Shown here: one piece after another, positions 8,159 through 16,422 of the stretch
How positions within the stretch are numbered: position 1 is the stretch's first letter
How the letters are laid out: each line of letters opens with the position of its first letter
NCBI GenBank assembly: GCA_964343265.1
Contig: CAYFIW010000002.1
Span: 26,301 to 90,300 of the forward strand
Source: CAYFIW01 sp964343265
Lineage (GTDB): Bacteria > Chloroflexota > Dehalococcoidia > Lucifugimonadales > UBA826
Direction of reading: 5' to 3'
Length of the DNA: 64,000 bases
Notes under the pieces: generated by a model
The model's input: only the letters and a program-made list of their open reading frames with translations
What the model was told of the DNA's origin: nothing
The model's database searches: none
Translations under genes and position numbers: made by a program

Positions 8159-9025
8159 TTAATTAATCTCTACATGTTCGCTAGGATATACCTTCTTGTA
8201 GAAATCTCTCTCCTCGTCCGTAATTTCTTGGGGCACTATAGGTCGTATTATTGCATATAAGTCGCCATGATTTTTGGGGGTTTTTAACAATGGCATGCCT
8301 TTTCCTGACAATCGAAATTTTTGTCCATTTTGGCAAAACTCCGGAATCTTTAATAAAACATTTGTTTCGTTTAATGTAGGAACTTTTATCTCTCCACCAA
8401 GAACAGCTACAGCGAATGGGATGGCTATATCTGTGAACAAATCGTTTCCGTTTCTCTGGAAATCAGGATTCTTATCTACTGTGATTCTTATCTTGATTTC
8501 CAAATCTGTTTCTGGCCTCAATGTAATAATTGAACCGTTGTCTACTCCTCTCGGAATGGTGACCTCTATGACTCTTTGCCGTCTGCGGTATTCGAAGCTC
8601 AGGTTTTTAGTTGTCCCGTAATATGCCTGATATAGGCTAACTGAGAAATCAGTGTTCATAACCCGACGACTGGGCTTTCTGAAATTTGATTCACTAGAAA
8701 ACCCACCGAACAAATCACCTAAGTCTTCAATTCTGAAGGAGGAATTATTATTATGACCTGACCCTGTAAACGGATTTCTGTAGTTGCCATATTTATGATT
8801 TTGTTCCACATTTTTCCAATTTGGACCATACTTATCATATTTATTTCGTGATACTTGATCCGAAAGAACTTCATATGCTTCATTTATTGACTTGAATTTT
8901 TCTTCCGAATTGGAATTGCCAGGATTCAAATCTGGATGGAACTTTCTGGCCAAAGACCTGTAGGCTTTTTTTATATCTGCTTGGCTTGAGTTACGATCAA
9001 TGCCCAATTCCTTGTAATAATCCAT
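8159..9025 (-). CDS. J-domain co-chaperone of the CbpA/DnaJ type without zinc finger
   Basis: A 288-residue Hsp40. The J-domain starts at once (MDYYKELGID) with HPD at residues 30-32 and NEAYEVLSD. A Gly/Phe/Asn-rich linker follows, then two beta-rich C-terminal peptide-binding domains with GVDNGSIITLR, FAVAVLGGEIKVPT and FRLSGKGMP. The four CxxCxGxG repeats of classical DnaJ are absent. The frame stays open to 9139, but family N-termini and a GGGA ribosome binding site 6 nt before the ATG at 9025 favour the shorter form. No DnaK or GrpE gene is nearby. Confidence 0.9.
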   Translation of the reverse strand: MDYYKELGIDRNSSQADIKKAYRSLARKFHPDLNPGNSNSEEKFKSINEAYEVLSDQVSRNKYDKYGPNWKNVEQNHKYGNYRNPFTGSGHNNNSSFRIEDLGDLFGGFSSESNFRKPSRRVMNTDFSVSLYQAYYGTTKNLSFEYRRRQRVIEVTIPRGVDNGSIITLRPETDLEIKIRITVDKNPDFQRNGNDLFTDIAIPFAVAVLGGEIKVPTLNETNVLLKIPEFCQNGQKFRLSGKGMPLLKTPKNHGDLYAIIRPIVPQEITDEERDFYKKVYPSEHVEIN

Positions 9026-9180
9026 AAAAATTCCCATCTTTTTTAAAAAACTAGTTATTAAATTAGTCTCCACATATGATATATCTATAGCAAATAAATG
9101 AATATATATAGTTATAGTAGATACCCTAATTTTGCTCATTCAAATCTCTTGTATGTTAAATATTTGCCCTTGTTTGCGGC

Positions 9181-9189
9181 TGCTATAAT
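9181..9189 (+). promoter_or_regulatory. Extended -10 promoter for pduO
   Basis: TGC followed by TATAAT forms an extended -10 element 47 nt before the TTG start of the adenosyltransferase gene. No good -35 box is seen at the right distance, as expected for extended -10 promoters. Confidence 0.5.
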
Positions 9190-9236
9190 TTGTCTAATAT
9201 TAGTTATAACCTGCTTATATTAGGAGATAAATACAG

Positions 9237-9800
9237 TTGAAGATTTACACTAAAACTGGAGATGAAGGAAAGACGGATTTGTTTTTCGGCGGTAGAGTTT
9301 CAAAGAATGATCCGAGATGTGAAGCGTATGGTGAAGCAGATCTAGTTGTGTCAGCAATGGGATTGGCGAGGTCACTATGTGTGTCTCCTGAAGTTCGGAC
9401 CATATTGATTTCTCTCCAGAATGAAATGTTTACTGTTGGGGCAGAATTAGCAACTTTGCCTGAAAACTATGCGGCTATGAAAGAACATTACAAAATTGTT
9501 TCTCCAGAGATGGTTAAGAATATTGAAGAAATAATTGATGACTTGGATTCAAAGGTTTCGTTGCCACCTAAATTCATACTTCCAGGGGCTTCACCAGGTT
9601 CGGCTGCTCTAGATCTAGTTCGGTCTTCTCTAAGATCTGCTGAACGAAGAATCATTGCTCTCTTTGAGTCAGGTGACCTGGAAAACAACACAATCTTAGA
9701 ATATGTTAATAGGTTGTCTGACTTGATGTTTATGCTTGCAAGATATGAAGACAGAGAATTGCCAATTGAGGTGATAACTGGACAGAGAGTCGAAGATTAG
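9237..9800 (+). CDS. ATP:cob(I)alamin adenosyltransferase, PduO type
   Basis: Makes adenosylcobalamin from reduced cobalamin and ATP. The 187-residue protein has the PduO signature: IYTKTGDEGKTDLFFGG at the N-terminus (ATP site), a four-helix core, LPGASPGSAALDLVRS, the RSAERR motif and NRLSDLMFMLAR. The TTG start has TAGGAGA 10 nt upstream. It lies 16 nt before hisH with no functional link. Its presence implies use of adenosyl-B12 enzymes such as methylmalonyl-CoA mutase or class II ribonucleotide reductase, none of which are in the window. Confidence 0.93.
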   Translation: MKIYTKTGDEGKTDLFFGGRVSKNDPRCEAYGEADLVVSAMGLARSLCVSPEVRTILISLQNEMFTVGAELATLPENYAAMKEHYKIVSPEMVKNIEEIIDDLDSKVSLPPKFILPGASPGSAALDLVRSSLRSAERRIIALFESGDLENNTILEYVNRLSDLMFMLARYEDRELPIEVITGQRVED

Positions 9801-9816
9801 GGTGGGTAAATAAAAA

Positions 9817-10443
9817 TTGAAACCTACGATTTCGATTATAGATTATCAAGCTGGCAATTTGAGAAGTGTTCAGAAAGCGTTAGAAAAATGTGGAGCGAAC
9901 GCAGTCATATCTGCTGATCCAGAAACAATTATCAACTCTGACGCAGTGGTGTTTCCTGGACAAGGCGCTTGCGATACATCAATGACGAATTTAAAAAACA
10001 CTGGCTTAGATAATGTTGTTAAAACCATTATTGAATTAGGGACTCCGTTTCTTGGAGTTTGTTTAGGGTTGCAGCTTTTGTTGGATCATTCTGATGAAGG
10101 TAATGAGCCGTGTCTCGGTGTAATTGGAGGAAGAGTAGTCTCACTCCCTAGCAGCGGAAAAATTCCTCATATGGGCTGGAATGAGGTGAAAGTGATATCA
10201 AAGCACCCTGTTTTTGCGGGTATGCCGGAGAATGGACATTATTATTTTGTACATAGTTATGTAGCAGTTCCAGAAGATCACAATTTGATTGCAGCTACTA
10301 CTTCATACGGTATTGAATTTTGCAGCGCAGTTGCTTTCAAAAATGTCGTTGCGGTTCAATTTCATCCGGAGAAGAGTGGGGAACTTGGCCTTCAACTTTA
10401 TAAAAATTTCGTCAACTTTGTTGATGAATTGAGGAGAGTTTAA
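9817..10443 (+). CDS. hisH: Imidazole glycerol phosphate synthase, glutamine amidotransferase subunit
   Basis: Hydrolyses glutamine and passes ammonia to HisF. The class I amidotransferase triad is visible: Cys82 in LGVCLGLQLL, and His183 and Glu185 in FHPEKSG. IIDYQAGNLRSV at the N-terminus and PHMGWNEV are typical of HisH. Length 208 residues. TTG start. hisA follows after 5 nt, and hisF lies two genes further on, so both synthase subunits are in one his operon. Confidence 0.97.
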   Translation: MKPTISIIDYQAGNLRSVQKALEKCGANAVISADPETIINSDAVVFPGQGACDTSMTNLKNTGLDNVVKTIIELGTPFLGVCLGLQLLLDHSDEGNEPCLGVIGGRVVSLPSSGKIPHMGWNEVKVISKHPVFAGMPENGHYYFVHSYVAVPEDHNLIAATTSYGIEFCSAVAFKNVVAVQFHPEKSGELGLQLYKNFVNFVDELRRV

Positions 10444-10448
10444 ATTCT

Positions 10449-11165
10449 ATGGAGGTTATACCAGCGATAGACATTAGAGGGGGTAGATGCGTCCGTCTTT
10501 TTCAAGGAGATTATGAAAAAGAGACTGTGTATTCTGATGACCCTGTAGAGACTGCAAGGCGTTGGGTGAATGAAGGCGCTACGAATTTACATGTTATAGA
10601 TCTTGATGGAGCCAAAGACGGTATAGCCTCTAACCAAACTCATATACAAAATATTTGTCGAAAGACCGAGGTCAGAGTCCAGGTTGGTGGAGGAATCAGA
10701 TCTTTGGAGATAGCGAATCACTATAAGGAATTGGGAGTCTCAAGATTAATTCTTGGCACTACAGCAGTGGAGTCACCAGAAATAATCTCTTCTATAATTG
10801 ATCTACATGGAAGTGAGTCGGTAATAATTAGTGTCGATGCCAAAGATGGTTTCGTGGCATTGGATGGATGGACTAGAGGAAGCAAAGTAACTGTTAAAGA
10901 TCTTATACGCTCTATGACCGAATACGGTGTCGTACGTTGTATGTACACGGATATAACAAGGGATGGAACATTGACAGAACCGAACTTTCAGTCAATTGAA
11001 GACATCGTAAATGAAACGGACATGAAAATAATTGCGGCGGGCGGAATATCTACTGTGAAAAGCATAAAACATCTAGATGAATTAGGGGTGGAGGCAGCAA
11101 TTGTAGGTAAGGCCATTTACACAGGGGATCTTAGCCTCAGAGAAGTTCTAAATGCGGTAGAATGA
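10449..11165 (+). CDS. hisA: ProFAR isomerase
   Basis: Isomerises ProFAR to PRFAR in histidine synthesis. The half-barrel repeats are seen: Asp8 in PAIDIRGGRCVRL and the second acidic residue in ISVDAKDG. GGGIRS and AAGGIST form the phosphate sites. The 238-residue length is normal. There is no sign of the PriA-type dual trp/his enzyme, and a separate trpF exists at 1156. It sits between hisH and a methyltransferase gene. Confidence 0.96.
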   Translation: MEVIPAIDIRGGRCVRLFQGDYEKETVYSDDPVETARRWVNEGATNLHVIDLDGAKDGIASNQTHIQNICRKTEVRVQVGGGIRSLEIANHYKELGVSRLILGTTAVESPEIISSIIDLHGSESVIISVDAKDGFVALDGWTRGSKVTVKDLIRSMTEYGVVRCMYTDITRDGTLTEPNFQSIEDIVNETDMKIIAAGGISTVKSIKHLDELGVEAAIVGKAIYTGDLSLREVLNAVE

Positions 11166-11207
11166 TGGCCTGTTTGAATATATTTAATCGAGTAAAGAGG
11201 ATTTCTT

Positions 11208-11771
11208 GTGGCTACGTTGTCTAATAATCAAAAATATAAGATTAGGCCAGAACCGGGTGAATTAGATATTTATCATATTATGTCGCTTCTTCCGGTTATG
11301 CCATACCAAGAAATTGCGGATGTTTGTTGTGGCGAAGGTACTTTGTCAGTTCCTTTAGGGAAGTTAGTTTACAGAGGGAAAGTTACTGCATTAGACACGG
11401 TAAAAAAAGATCTCACTGCTGCTAGGAAGCAACTAAAAAATATTCGTCTAACTAATGTCAAAGCCTCACATATTTCAGATGAAACATCACTACCGCTCAA
11501 AGATGAAAGTATTGATGGAGCAATGGCTTCATTTTTTTATCAGGCTTCTAAAAATCCTCAATCTATTTTGAAAGAACTTGCGAGGTCGTTGAAGAAAGGT
11601 GGTTGGATTGCATTAATCGAATGGCAAAAAGAGTTTGGAGAATCCGGTCCTCCAGAGCAGAAAAAAATTTCTCCAGAGAAATGTAGAGAAATTGCTGAAA
11701 AAGAAGGTTTTAGATTTTACATCAGGCATGATTTGTCCGACATGGCATACATGCTGCTGTTAAGAAAGTAG
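11208..11771 (+). CDS. Class I SAM-dependent methyltransferase
   Basis: A 187-residue Rossmann methyltransferase embedded in the his operon between hisA and hisF. Motif I reads IADVCCGEGTL (a variant of DxGxGxG), followed by VTALDTVKKDL (motif II) and the late LKKGGWIALIEW strand typical of UbiE/Methyltransf_11 proteins. It starts with GTG. Nothing in histidine synthesis requires a methyltransferase, so the link may be only transcriptional. The substrate is unknown. Confidence 0.78.
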   Translation: MATLSNNQKYKIRPEPGELDIYHIMSLLPVMPYQEIADVCCGEGTLSVPLGKLVYRGKVTALDTVKKDLTAARKQLKNIRLTNVKASHISDETSLPLKDESIDGAMASFFYQASKNPQSILKELARSLKKGGWIALIEWQKEFGESGPPEQKKISPEKCREIAEKEGFRFYIRHDLSDMAYMLLLRK

Positions 11772-11794
11772 CTTTGTGAGGTTCGACTTCCAAA

Positions 11795-12634
11795 ATGCTG
11801 ACAAAAAGAATCATACCTTGTCTAGATGTGGACGATGGACGGGTTGTGAAAGGCGTCAGTTTTGTAGATTTAAGAGATGCAGGAGATCCTGCTGAGCTAG
11901 CATATTTCTATGACTCAGAGGGTGCTGATGAATTAGTATTTTTGGATATCACTGCCTCTTCTGACAACAGGAACACAATGGTTGAAGTAGTGCAGGCTGT
12001 TTCAAATCAAGTATTTATACCACTTACTGTCGGAGGAGGGATACGTGCTGTTAAGGACGTTAGAAAGATGCTGGAGGCGGGGGCTGATAAAGTCTCTCTA
12101 AATACGGCCGCTATTAATACTCCTTCGTTAGTGTCAGAGGCTTCAAAATATTTTGGTAGTCAATGTATTGTTGTTGCTATAGACGCAAAAAAGACGATAT
12201 ACAAATCTGACATTGAAATACAAGGTAATGAAGAATGTTCTCATGATTTGTTGTGTGATTTTGATTCACGATGGGAAGTCTATACGCATGGAGGTAGAAA
12301 TCCTGCCGGTTTTGATGTGGTGAAGTGGGCTAAGAGAGTTGCAGATATGGGTGCGGGAGAAATATTACTGACTAGTATGGATTCCGATGGACATGAACGT
12401 GGATATGACTTGGCTCTTTTAAATGCTGTCACTAATGCTGTAAATATTCCGGTCATTGCTAGTGGGGGAGCCGGGACACTTGACCACATGCTGCATGCCA
12501 TAGTGGAAGGTGGTGCTGACGCGGTGCTTGCTGCCAGTATATTTCACTTCGGGACTTACACGATAAGCGAGGCTAAAGAGTTTCTTAGTTTCAATAATAT
12601 CCCGGTACGGCCATTTTCGAGGGAGAAAATTTAA
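11795..12634 (+). CDS. hisF: Imidazole glycerol phosphate synthase, cyclase subunit
   Basis: Cyclises PRFAR with ammonia from HisH, giving IGP and AICAR. Catalytic Asp11 (PCLDVDDGRVVKG) and Asp130 (VVAIDAKK) are present, with TVGGGIR and ASGGAGT phosphate sites. At 279 residues it is about 25 longer than usual. The extra residues, about 134-158, sit between VVAIDAKK and WEVYTHGGR and include three Cys or Met/Cys-like positions. The stop overlaps the hisIE start (TAATG). Confidence 0.96.
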   Translation: MLTKRIIPCLDVDDGRVVKGVSFVDLRDAGDPAELAYFYDSEGADELVFLDITASSDNRNTMVEVVQAVSNQVFIPLTVGGGIRAVKDVRKMLEAGADKVSLNTAAINTPSLVSEASKYFGSQCIVVAIDAKKTIYKSDIEIQGNEECSHDLLCDFDSRWEVYTHGGRNPAGFDVVKWAKRVADMGAGEILLTSMDSDGHERGYDLALLNAVTNAVNIPVIASGGAGTLDHMLHAIVEGGADAVLAASIFHFGTYTISEAKEFLSFNNIPVRPFSREKI

Positions 12635-13263
12635 TGGCAATAAAAATCTTTTTGGACTTTAAAGGACTGATTCCTGCAATCGTTCAACATGAGGAAACTA
12701 AAGAAGTCCTGATGTTGGGATATATGAACCAGGAGTCATTAGATAAGACTTTAGAGACCGGAGACGTCTGGTTTTTTAGTAGGAGTAGGAATCAACTTTG
12801 GCATAAAGGGGAAACTTCTGGTAATTATTTAAGGATGGTAAGTATATCAAGGGATTGTGATGGTGATGCTTTATTGGTTAAGGCATTGCCGGCAGGACCT
12901 ACATGCCATATGGGAATGCCAAGCTGTTTTGATCATGGTAGGGTCGATTCTCTAGTTGAATTCGAACGAATGCCTTCAGGAGTATTTGTTATAGAAGAAC
13001 TATTCCAAGTTGTACAAAGCAGGAAGATTAATTCACCTGACGGTAGTTATACGGCTCAATTACTAAAGGGAGACATAAATCGCATAGCCCAAAAGGTGGT
13101 GGAGGAGGCTGGCGAGGCGGCTATTGCAGGGGCAACGTTAAGAAAGAATGAACTGGCAGAGGAGTTGGCCGACCTTTACTATCACACACTTGTTTTATTG
13201 GCGGCAAGCGACATGTCTTTCACTGAAGTTTGCAAGATTCTTGAGGATCGAAGGACTGTATAG
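12634..13263 (+). CDS. hisIE: Phosphoribosyl-AMP cyclohydrolase / phosphoribosyl-ATP pyrophosphatase
   Basis: A bifunctional enzyme for the second and third steps of histidine synthesis. The HisI half (about 1-110) shows MLGYMNQESL, WFFSRSRNQLWHKGETSGN and the zinc-binding DCDGDALL and PTCHMG. The HisE half (about 115-209) shows INRIAQKVVEEAGEAAIA and ELAEELADLYYH, the MazG-like acidic helices. It is the last his gene here; hisG, hisD, hisC and hisB are not in the window. A convergent DUF1385 gene follows 7 nt later. Confidence 0.96.
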   Translation: MAIKIFLDFKGLIPAIVQHEETKEVLMLGYMNQESLDKTLETGDVWFFSRSRNQLWHKGETSGNYLRMVSISRDCDGDALLVKALPAGPTCHMGMPSCFDHGRVDSLVEFERMPSGVFVIEELFQVVQSRKINSPDGSYTAQLLKGDINRIAQKVVEEAGEAAIAGATLRKNELAEELADLYYHTLVLLAASDMSFTEVCKILEDRRTV

Positions 13264-13270
13264 TAAGTCT

Positions 13271-14149
13271 CTAAGTTAAGTCTTTGTCGGCTTCCACTGC
13301 AGCTGTCATTGCTGATATTGCTACTTCTATCTGTGCGTCGTCAGGTTGTCGCGTAGTAAGTTTTTGTAGCCAAAGGCTCGGAGCCATAATCAGGCTAACC
13401 ATAAAGTTTTGAGAATATTTACCACTTAGTCTTATTACCTCGTAACTGAGTGAGGCTATGACAGGTATGAGCACTATTCTTGAGATTATTACCATCCAAA
13501 ATGGGTCCCTGGGTACCAATGTAAAAACTATAATGGCAATGATCATTACTGTTAGAAGAAACGCAGTTCCGCATCGTGGATGGGCAGTTGGATATTTTCT
13601 GATTTCGGCAACAACCAATGGGTCTCCTTTTTCCATTGCATGGACAGTCATATGTTCGGCCCCGTGGTACATGTAAACTCTACGTATATCACTCATTAGT
13701 CCTATGCCAAATATATACATAACAAAAATCACTAATCGTAAAACACCTTCTACAACGTTGCTTATTATGTCTGACCCAAACAAACCTTCAAAAGGTTTAC
13801 TAGCTATCAGCGGCAGGAGGAAAAATAATGCTATCGCTATCAAAACAGAGAATCCGATCATTGACGCTATGGACAGCTTGCTAATCTCCTCGTCAGATTC
13901 CCCATCAGAAACACTTGCTGAGTATGATAGTGAGTCCATCCCAAGGTATAGAGTTTCAGCTAATGCTAAAATGCCTCTAATTAATGGAAATCTTCTTAGT
14001 TTTCCAGTAAAAATTTCACCTATTGGTTTTACTCTGGTTTGTATTTTTCCTTGAGGGTTACGAACGGATGTAGTCACATTATTTTGACCACGTATCATCA
14101 CGCCCTCAATGACTGCTTGTCCACCGTATGTGTTTTTTGTATTACTCAT
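13271..14149 (-). CDS. DUF1385 family integral membrane protein (YqhQ-like)
   Basis: A 292-residue protein with about five hydrophobic segments. It has the family hallmarks AVIEGVMIRG near the N-terminus, YHGAEHMTVHAMEKGD in the middle, and HPRCGTAFLLTV. The His, Glu and Cys in these motifs look like a membrane-embedded metal or catalytic site, but the family has no settled function. In many bacteria it lies next to rpmE and prfA; here rpmE is directly upstream beyond a terminator, so the association is kept. Confidence 0.88.
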   Translation of the reverse strand: MSNTKNTYGGQAVIEGVMIRGQNNVTTSVRNPQGKIQTRVKPIGEIFTGKLRRFPLIRGILALAETLYLGMDSLSYSASVSDGESDEEISKLSIASMIGFSVLIAIALFFLLPLIASKPFEGLFGSDIISNVVEGVLRLVIFVMYIFGIGLMSDIRRVYMYHGAEHMTVHAMEKGDPLVVAEIRKYPTAHPRCGTAFLLTVMIIAIIVFTLVPRDPFWMVIISRIVLIPVIASLSYEVIRLSGKYSQNFMVSLIMAPSLWLQKLTTRQPDDAQIEVAISAMTAAVEADKDLT

Positions 14150-14160
14150 CTTCCCAAATA

Positions 14161-14190
14161 AAAAAAGGTGAGACTTATCTCACCTTTTTT
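14161..14190 (-). terminator. Rho-independent terminator after rpmE
   Basis: GGTGAG at 14167-14172 and CTCACC at 14179-14184 form a 6-bp stem with a 6-nt loop, flanked by A6 and T6 runs. It works in either direction on paper. Its position between the rpmE stop (14211) and the DUF1385 start (14149) implies it ends the rplU-rpmA-rpmE transcript. Confidence 0.8.
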
Positions 14191-14210
14191 ACACTTATAT
14201 TTCTTTCTAA

Positions 14211-14414
14211 CTATTCAAGATTGAATCTTCTTCTAAGTCTCTCTACTCGGCCTTCTGTATCAACTATACGTTGCTCTCCAGTAAAGAAAGGATGACAACT
14301 GGAACAAATTTCCACTCTTAGCTCTGATTTAGTCGCACCGGTAGTGAATTGAGCGCCACATGAGCACGTTACTGTTGCATTGGCAAAATATTCTGGATGT
14401 ATATCTGATTTCAT
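14211..14414 (-). CDS. rpmE: 50S ribosomal protein L31
   Basis: A 67-residue zinc-binding L31. MKSDIHPEY at the start is typical, and Cys17, Cys19, Cys37 and Cys40 form the zinc ribbon, so this is the C+ type rather than the zinc-independent YtiA form. It is last in rplU-rpmA-rpmE, 3 nt after rpmA, and is followed by a clear terminator. Confidence 0.97.
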   Translation of the reverse strand: MKSDIHPEYFANATVTCSCGAQFTTGATKSELRVEICSSCHPFFTGEQRIVDTEGRVERLRRRFNLE

Positions 14415-14417
14415 TAT

Positions 14418-14678
14418 TTATCCTGATATTGGGTATACACTTGCGTGTTTCTTACCACCAGCGAAAAGTTCGTATTTGACGGTCCCGTCTACTAGAGCGA
14501 AAAGAGTATGATCACGTCCAAGACCTACATTGTTACCGGCCCTAATTTTAGTTCCTCGTTGACGCACTAGAATTGATCCAGCAGTGACGAATTGGGTATC
14601 GTGCATTTTTACTCCCAATCTTTTTGATTTGCTGTCCCTACCGTTTCTAGTACTACCGCCACCTTTTTTATGTGCCAT
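14418..14678 (-). CDS. rpmA: 50S ribosomal protein L27
   Basis: An 86-residue L27 beginning AHKKGGGSTRNGRDS after the initiator Met, with GVKM, AGSILVRQRGTK and GRDHTLFALVDG. The N-terminal glycine-rich arm that reaches the peptidyl-transferase centre is present without the Firmicutes-type cleaved leader. It lies 9 nt after rplU. Confidence 0.98.
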   Translation of the reverse strand: MAHKKGGGSTRNGRDSKSKRLGVKMHDTQFVTAGSILVRQRGTKIRAGNNVGLGRDHTLFALVDGTVKYELFAGGKKHASVYPISG

Positions 14679-14687
14679 TTTTCTGTC

Positions 14688-15008
14688 CTAGTTCTGAGCT
14701 ATTTCGGTTATTCTTAAATCAGTATAATGCTGACGATGGCCGTTTTTTCTTCTATATCTCGTTTTTGCTTTATATTTAAAAATTACAATTTTCTTATCTC
14801 TTCCATTGGAAACCACTTCTGCTTTGACAGAGGCGCCGTTAACATTCGGGTTTCCAACCTTAACAGAACCATCAGACGAGACTAGTTTCACCTCGTCTAT
14901 AGAGATTATGTCGCCTTCGTCACATTCGATTTTTTCGACTCTGATTGTGTCTCCGGGCTTTACGCGGTATTGCTTACCGCCAGTGTCAACTATAGCAAAT
15001 TCACTCAA
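14688..15008 (-). CDS. rplU: 50S ribosomal protein L21
   Basis: A 106-residue L21 with FAIVDTGGKQYRVKPGD at the N-terminus and a basic KYKAKTRYRRKNGHRQ segment at the 23S-binding end. TTG start with an AAGGTGA ribosome binding site. It is the first gene of the rplU-rpmA-rpmE unit and has its own promoter in the gap after truB. Confidence 0.98.
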   Translation of the reverse strand: MSEFAIVDTGGKQYRVKPGDTIRVEKIECDEGDIISIDEVKLVSSDGSVKVGNPNVNGASVKAEVVSNGRDKKIVIFKYKAKTRYRRKNGHRQHYTDLRITEIAQN

Positions 15009-15033
15009 TGCATCACCTTATAAACAAAAGATA

Positions 15034-15063
15034 ATTGTACATTTCCCACCTAAATTTAGTCAA
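15034..15063 (-). promoter_or_regulatory. Promoter for rplU-rpmA-rpmE
   Basis: Read on the minus strand, TTGACT and TACAAT are separated by 18 nt. The -35 box overlaps the truB stop codon, and the -10 ends about 25 nt before the rplU start. This allows the ribosomal protein genes to be expressed apart from the nusA operon. Confidence 0.65.
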
Positions 15064-15986
15064 TTATTATGTGAAATATCTGTATTGAAAACTTTTTCTG
15101 GGTGCCACTCCTGCAAATTTTCATTAAATCTCAATACGGCGACAAATCTGGATTGATTATCATAGGCAACAGCCAGTGACGAATCTGTTATAGGGAAACT
15201 TTCATTAATATACCCTATTGCGCGACCATGTTTGACCATAGTTTCGGTCTCTTCATTTAGTTGGATTCGTTGGGCTCCATTTATACAGCTTCCGGGATCC
15301 AAGATTAGCTCTTGAATATTCCCATCCGATATCATTGAAATAGTTTGATCCAAAGTCATCGCATCCTCGATCTTAAAGGGTCCGGAAGACACTCTCTTCA
15401 AGGATGACAAGAATGCACCACACCCCAATAAATGACCAATATCATCGGCAAAGGTTCTTACGTAGAACCCCTTGCTGCACCGTATACCAACAACAATATT
15501 AGGTGAATTAAATTCTTCAAGTGAAACTTCGTATATGGTTACATTTCTTGGAGGTCTTTCAATCACCGTACCCGATCGCGCTAGTTCATACAGCCTTTTA
15601 CCTTGAACTTTTAATGCACTATGCATCGGGGGTATCTGCGTCATTTCGCCATTAAACTTGCTTAATACGTTAATGATTTCATCAATACTAATTCCCTGAG
15701 GATCACTCTTTTCAAGCGTCTTGCCCTCAGAATCATAGGTATCCGTTCTTCTACCTAGCTCTATAGTGGCGATATAGCTTTTGTCACCGTTCAATATGTA
15801 TTCTAATAATCTTGTGGAGGTGCCTATTGCTATTGGGATTACTCCAGAAGCCATGGGGTCTAGAGTTCCACCATGACCGACCTTTTTTATGCCAGTTGAT
15901 TTTTTTATCTCTCGAACTACATCCATCGATGTAATACCGATTGGTTTATTTATGTTGAGTAGTCCGGTGATCATCGGTGTAGTCAA
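15060..15986 (-). CDS. truB: tRNA pseudouridine(55) synthase
   Basis: Makes pseudouridine 55 in the T-loop of tRNAs. LNINKPIGITSMDVV and GHGGTLDPMASGVIPIAIG carry the catalytic Asp43. RRTDTYDSEGK, SALKVQGKRLYELAR and KGFYVRTFADDIG follow in family order. At 308 residues it includes the C-terminal PUA-like part. TTG start with an AGG 7 nt upstream. It follows rbfA in the usual nusA-infB-rbfA-truB order. Confidence 0.96.
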   Translation of the reverse strand: MTTPMITGLLNINKPIGITSMDVVREIKKSTGIKKVGHGGTLDPMASGVIPIAIGTSTRLLEYILNGDKSYIATIELGRRTDTYDSEGKTLEKSDPQGISIDEIINVLSKFNGEMTQIPPMHSALKVQGKRLYELARSGTVIERPPRNVTIYEVSLEEFNSPNIVVGIRCSKGFYVRTFADDIGHLLGCGAFLSSLKRVSSGPFKIEDAMTLDQTISMISDGNIQELILDPGSCINGAQRIQLNEETETMVKHGRAIGYINESFPITDSSLAVAYDNQSRFVAVLRFNENLQEWHPEKVFNTDISHNN

Positions 15987-16018
15987 AATAACCTGGTAAA
16001 GAGTGTTGAATAAAGTTT

Positions 16019-16375
16019 TTAGTCTTGTTCTGGATTCGATTCGATTTCAGCTAGCAATTTTGAGATCTGCTCGCCTTTGTCAAATGAGTCATCCAATATG
16101 AATCTGATACGGGGAATTGACCTTATTGTGAGTTCACTGCGAAGTTCCCGTTCGATAAAGGCTCTAGCTGATATAAGTCCTTTTAAAGTTTTTGTTTTTT
16201 CTATTTCTGACCCAAATACCGAAATGTAAACTGACGCTGTTTGCAGATTTCGGGAAGTGTCAACATGAACCACGGAAATGACCTTTGCAAGCCGGGGATC
16301 TTTAACATCACTCATTATGATCCGGCCGATTTCTTTCTTAAGGAGTGAATTTACGCTGTCGATACGGTCATGCAT
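16019..16375 (-). CDS. rbfA: 30S ribosome-binding factor A
   Basis: A cold-shock and 16S rRNA maturation factor of 118 residues with a single KH-like fold. Typical segments are the N-terminal helix with LKKEIGRIIMSDVKDPRL, VISVVHVDTSRNLQTASVYISVFG, and IRSIPRIRFILDDS near the C-terminus. It lies 47 nt after infB and 32 nt before truB on the same strand. Confidence 0.95.
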   Translation of the reverse strand: MHDRIDSVNSLLKKEIGRIIMSDVKDPRLAKVISVVHVDTSRNLQTASVYISVFGSEIEKTKTLKGLISARAFIERELRSELTIRSIPRIRFILDDSFDKGEQISKLLAEIESNPEQD

Positions 16376-16422
16376 TGTACTGGTCCAATTAATCGTAATG
16401 CGACATCTTTACAGGATGGCTA

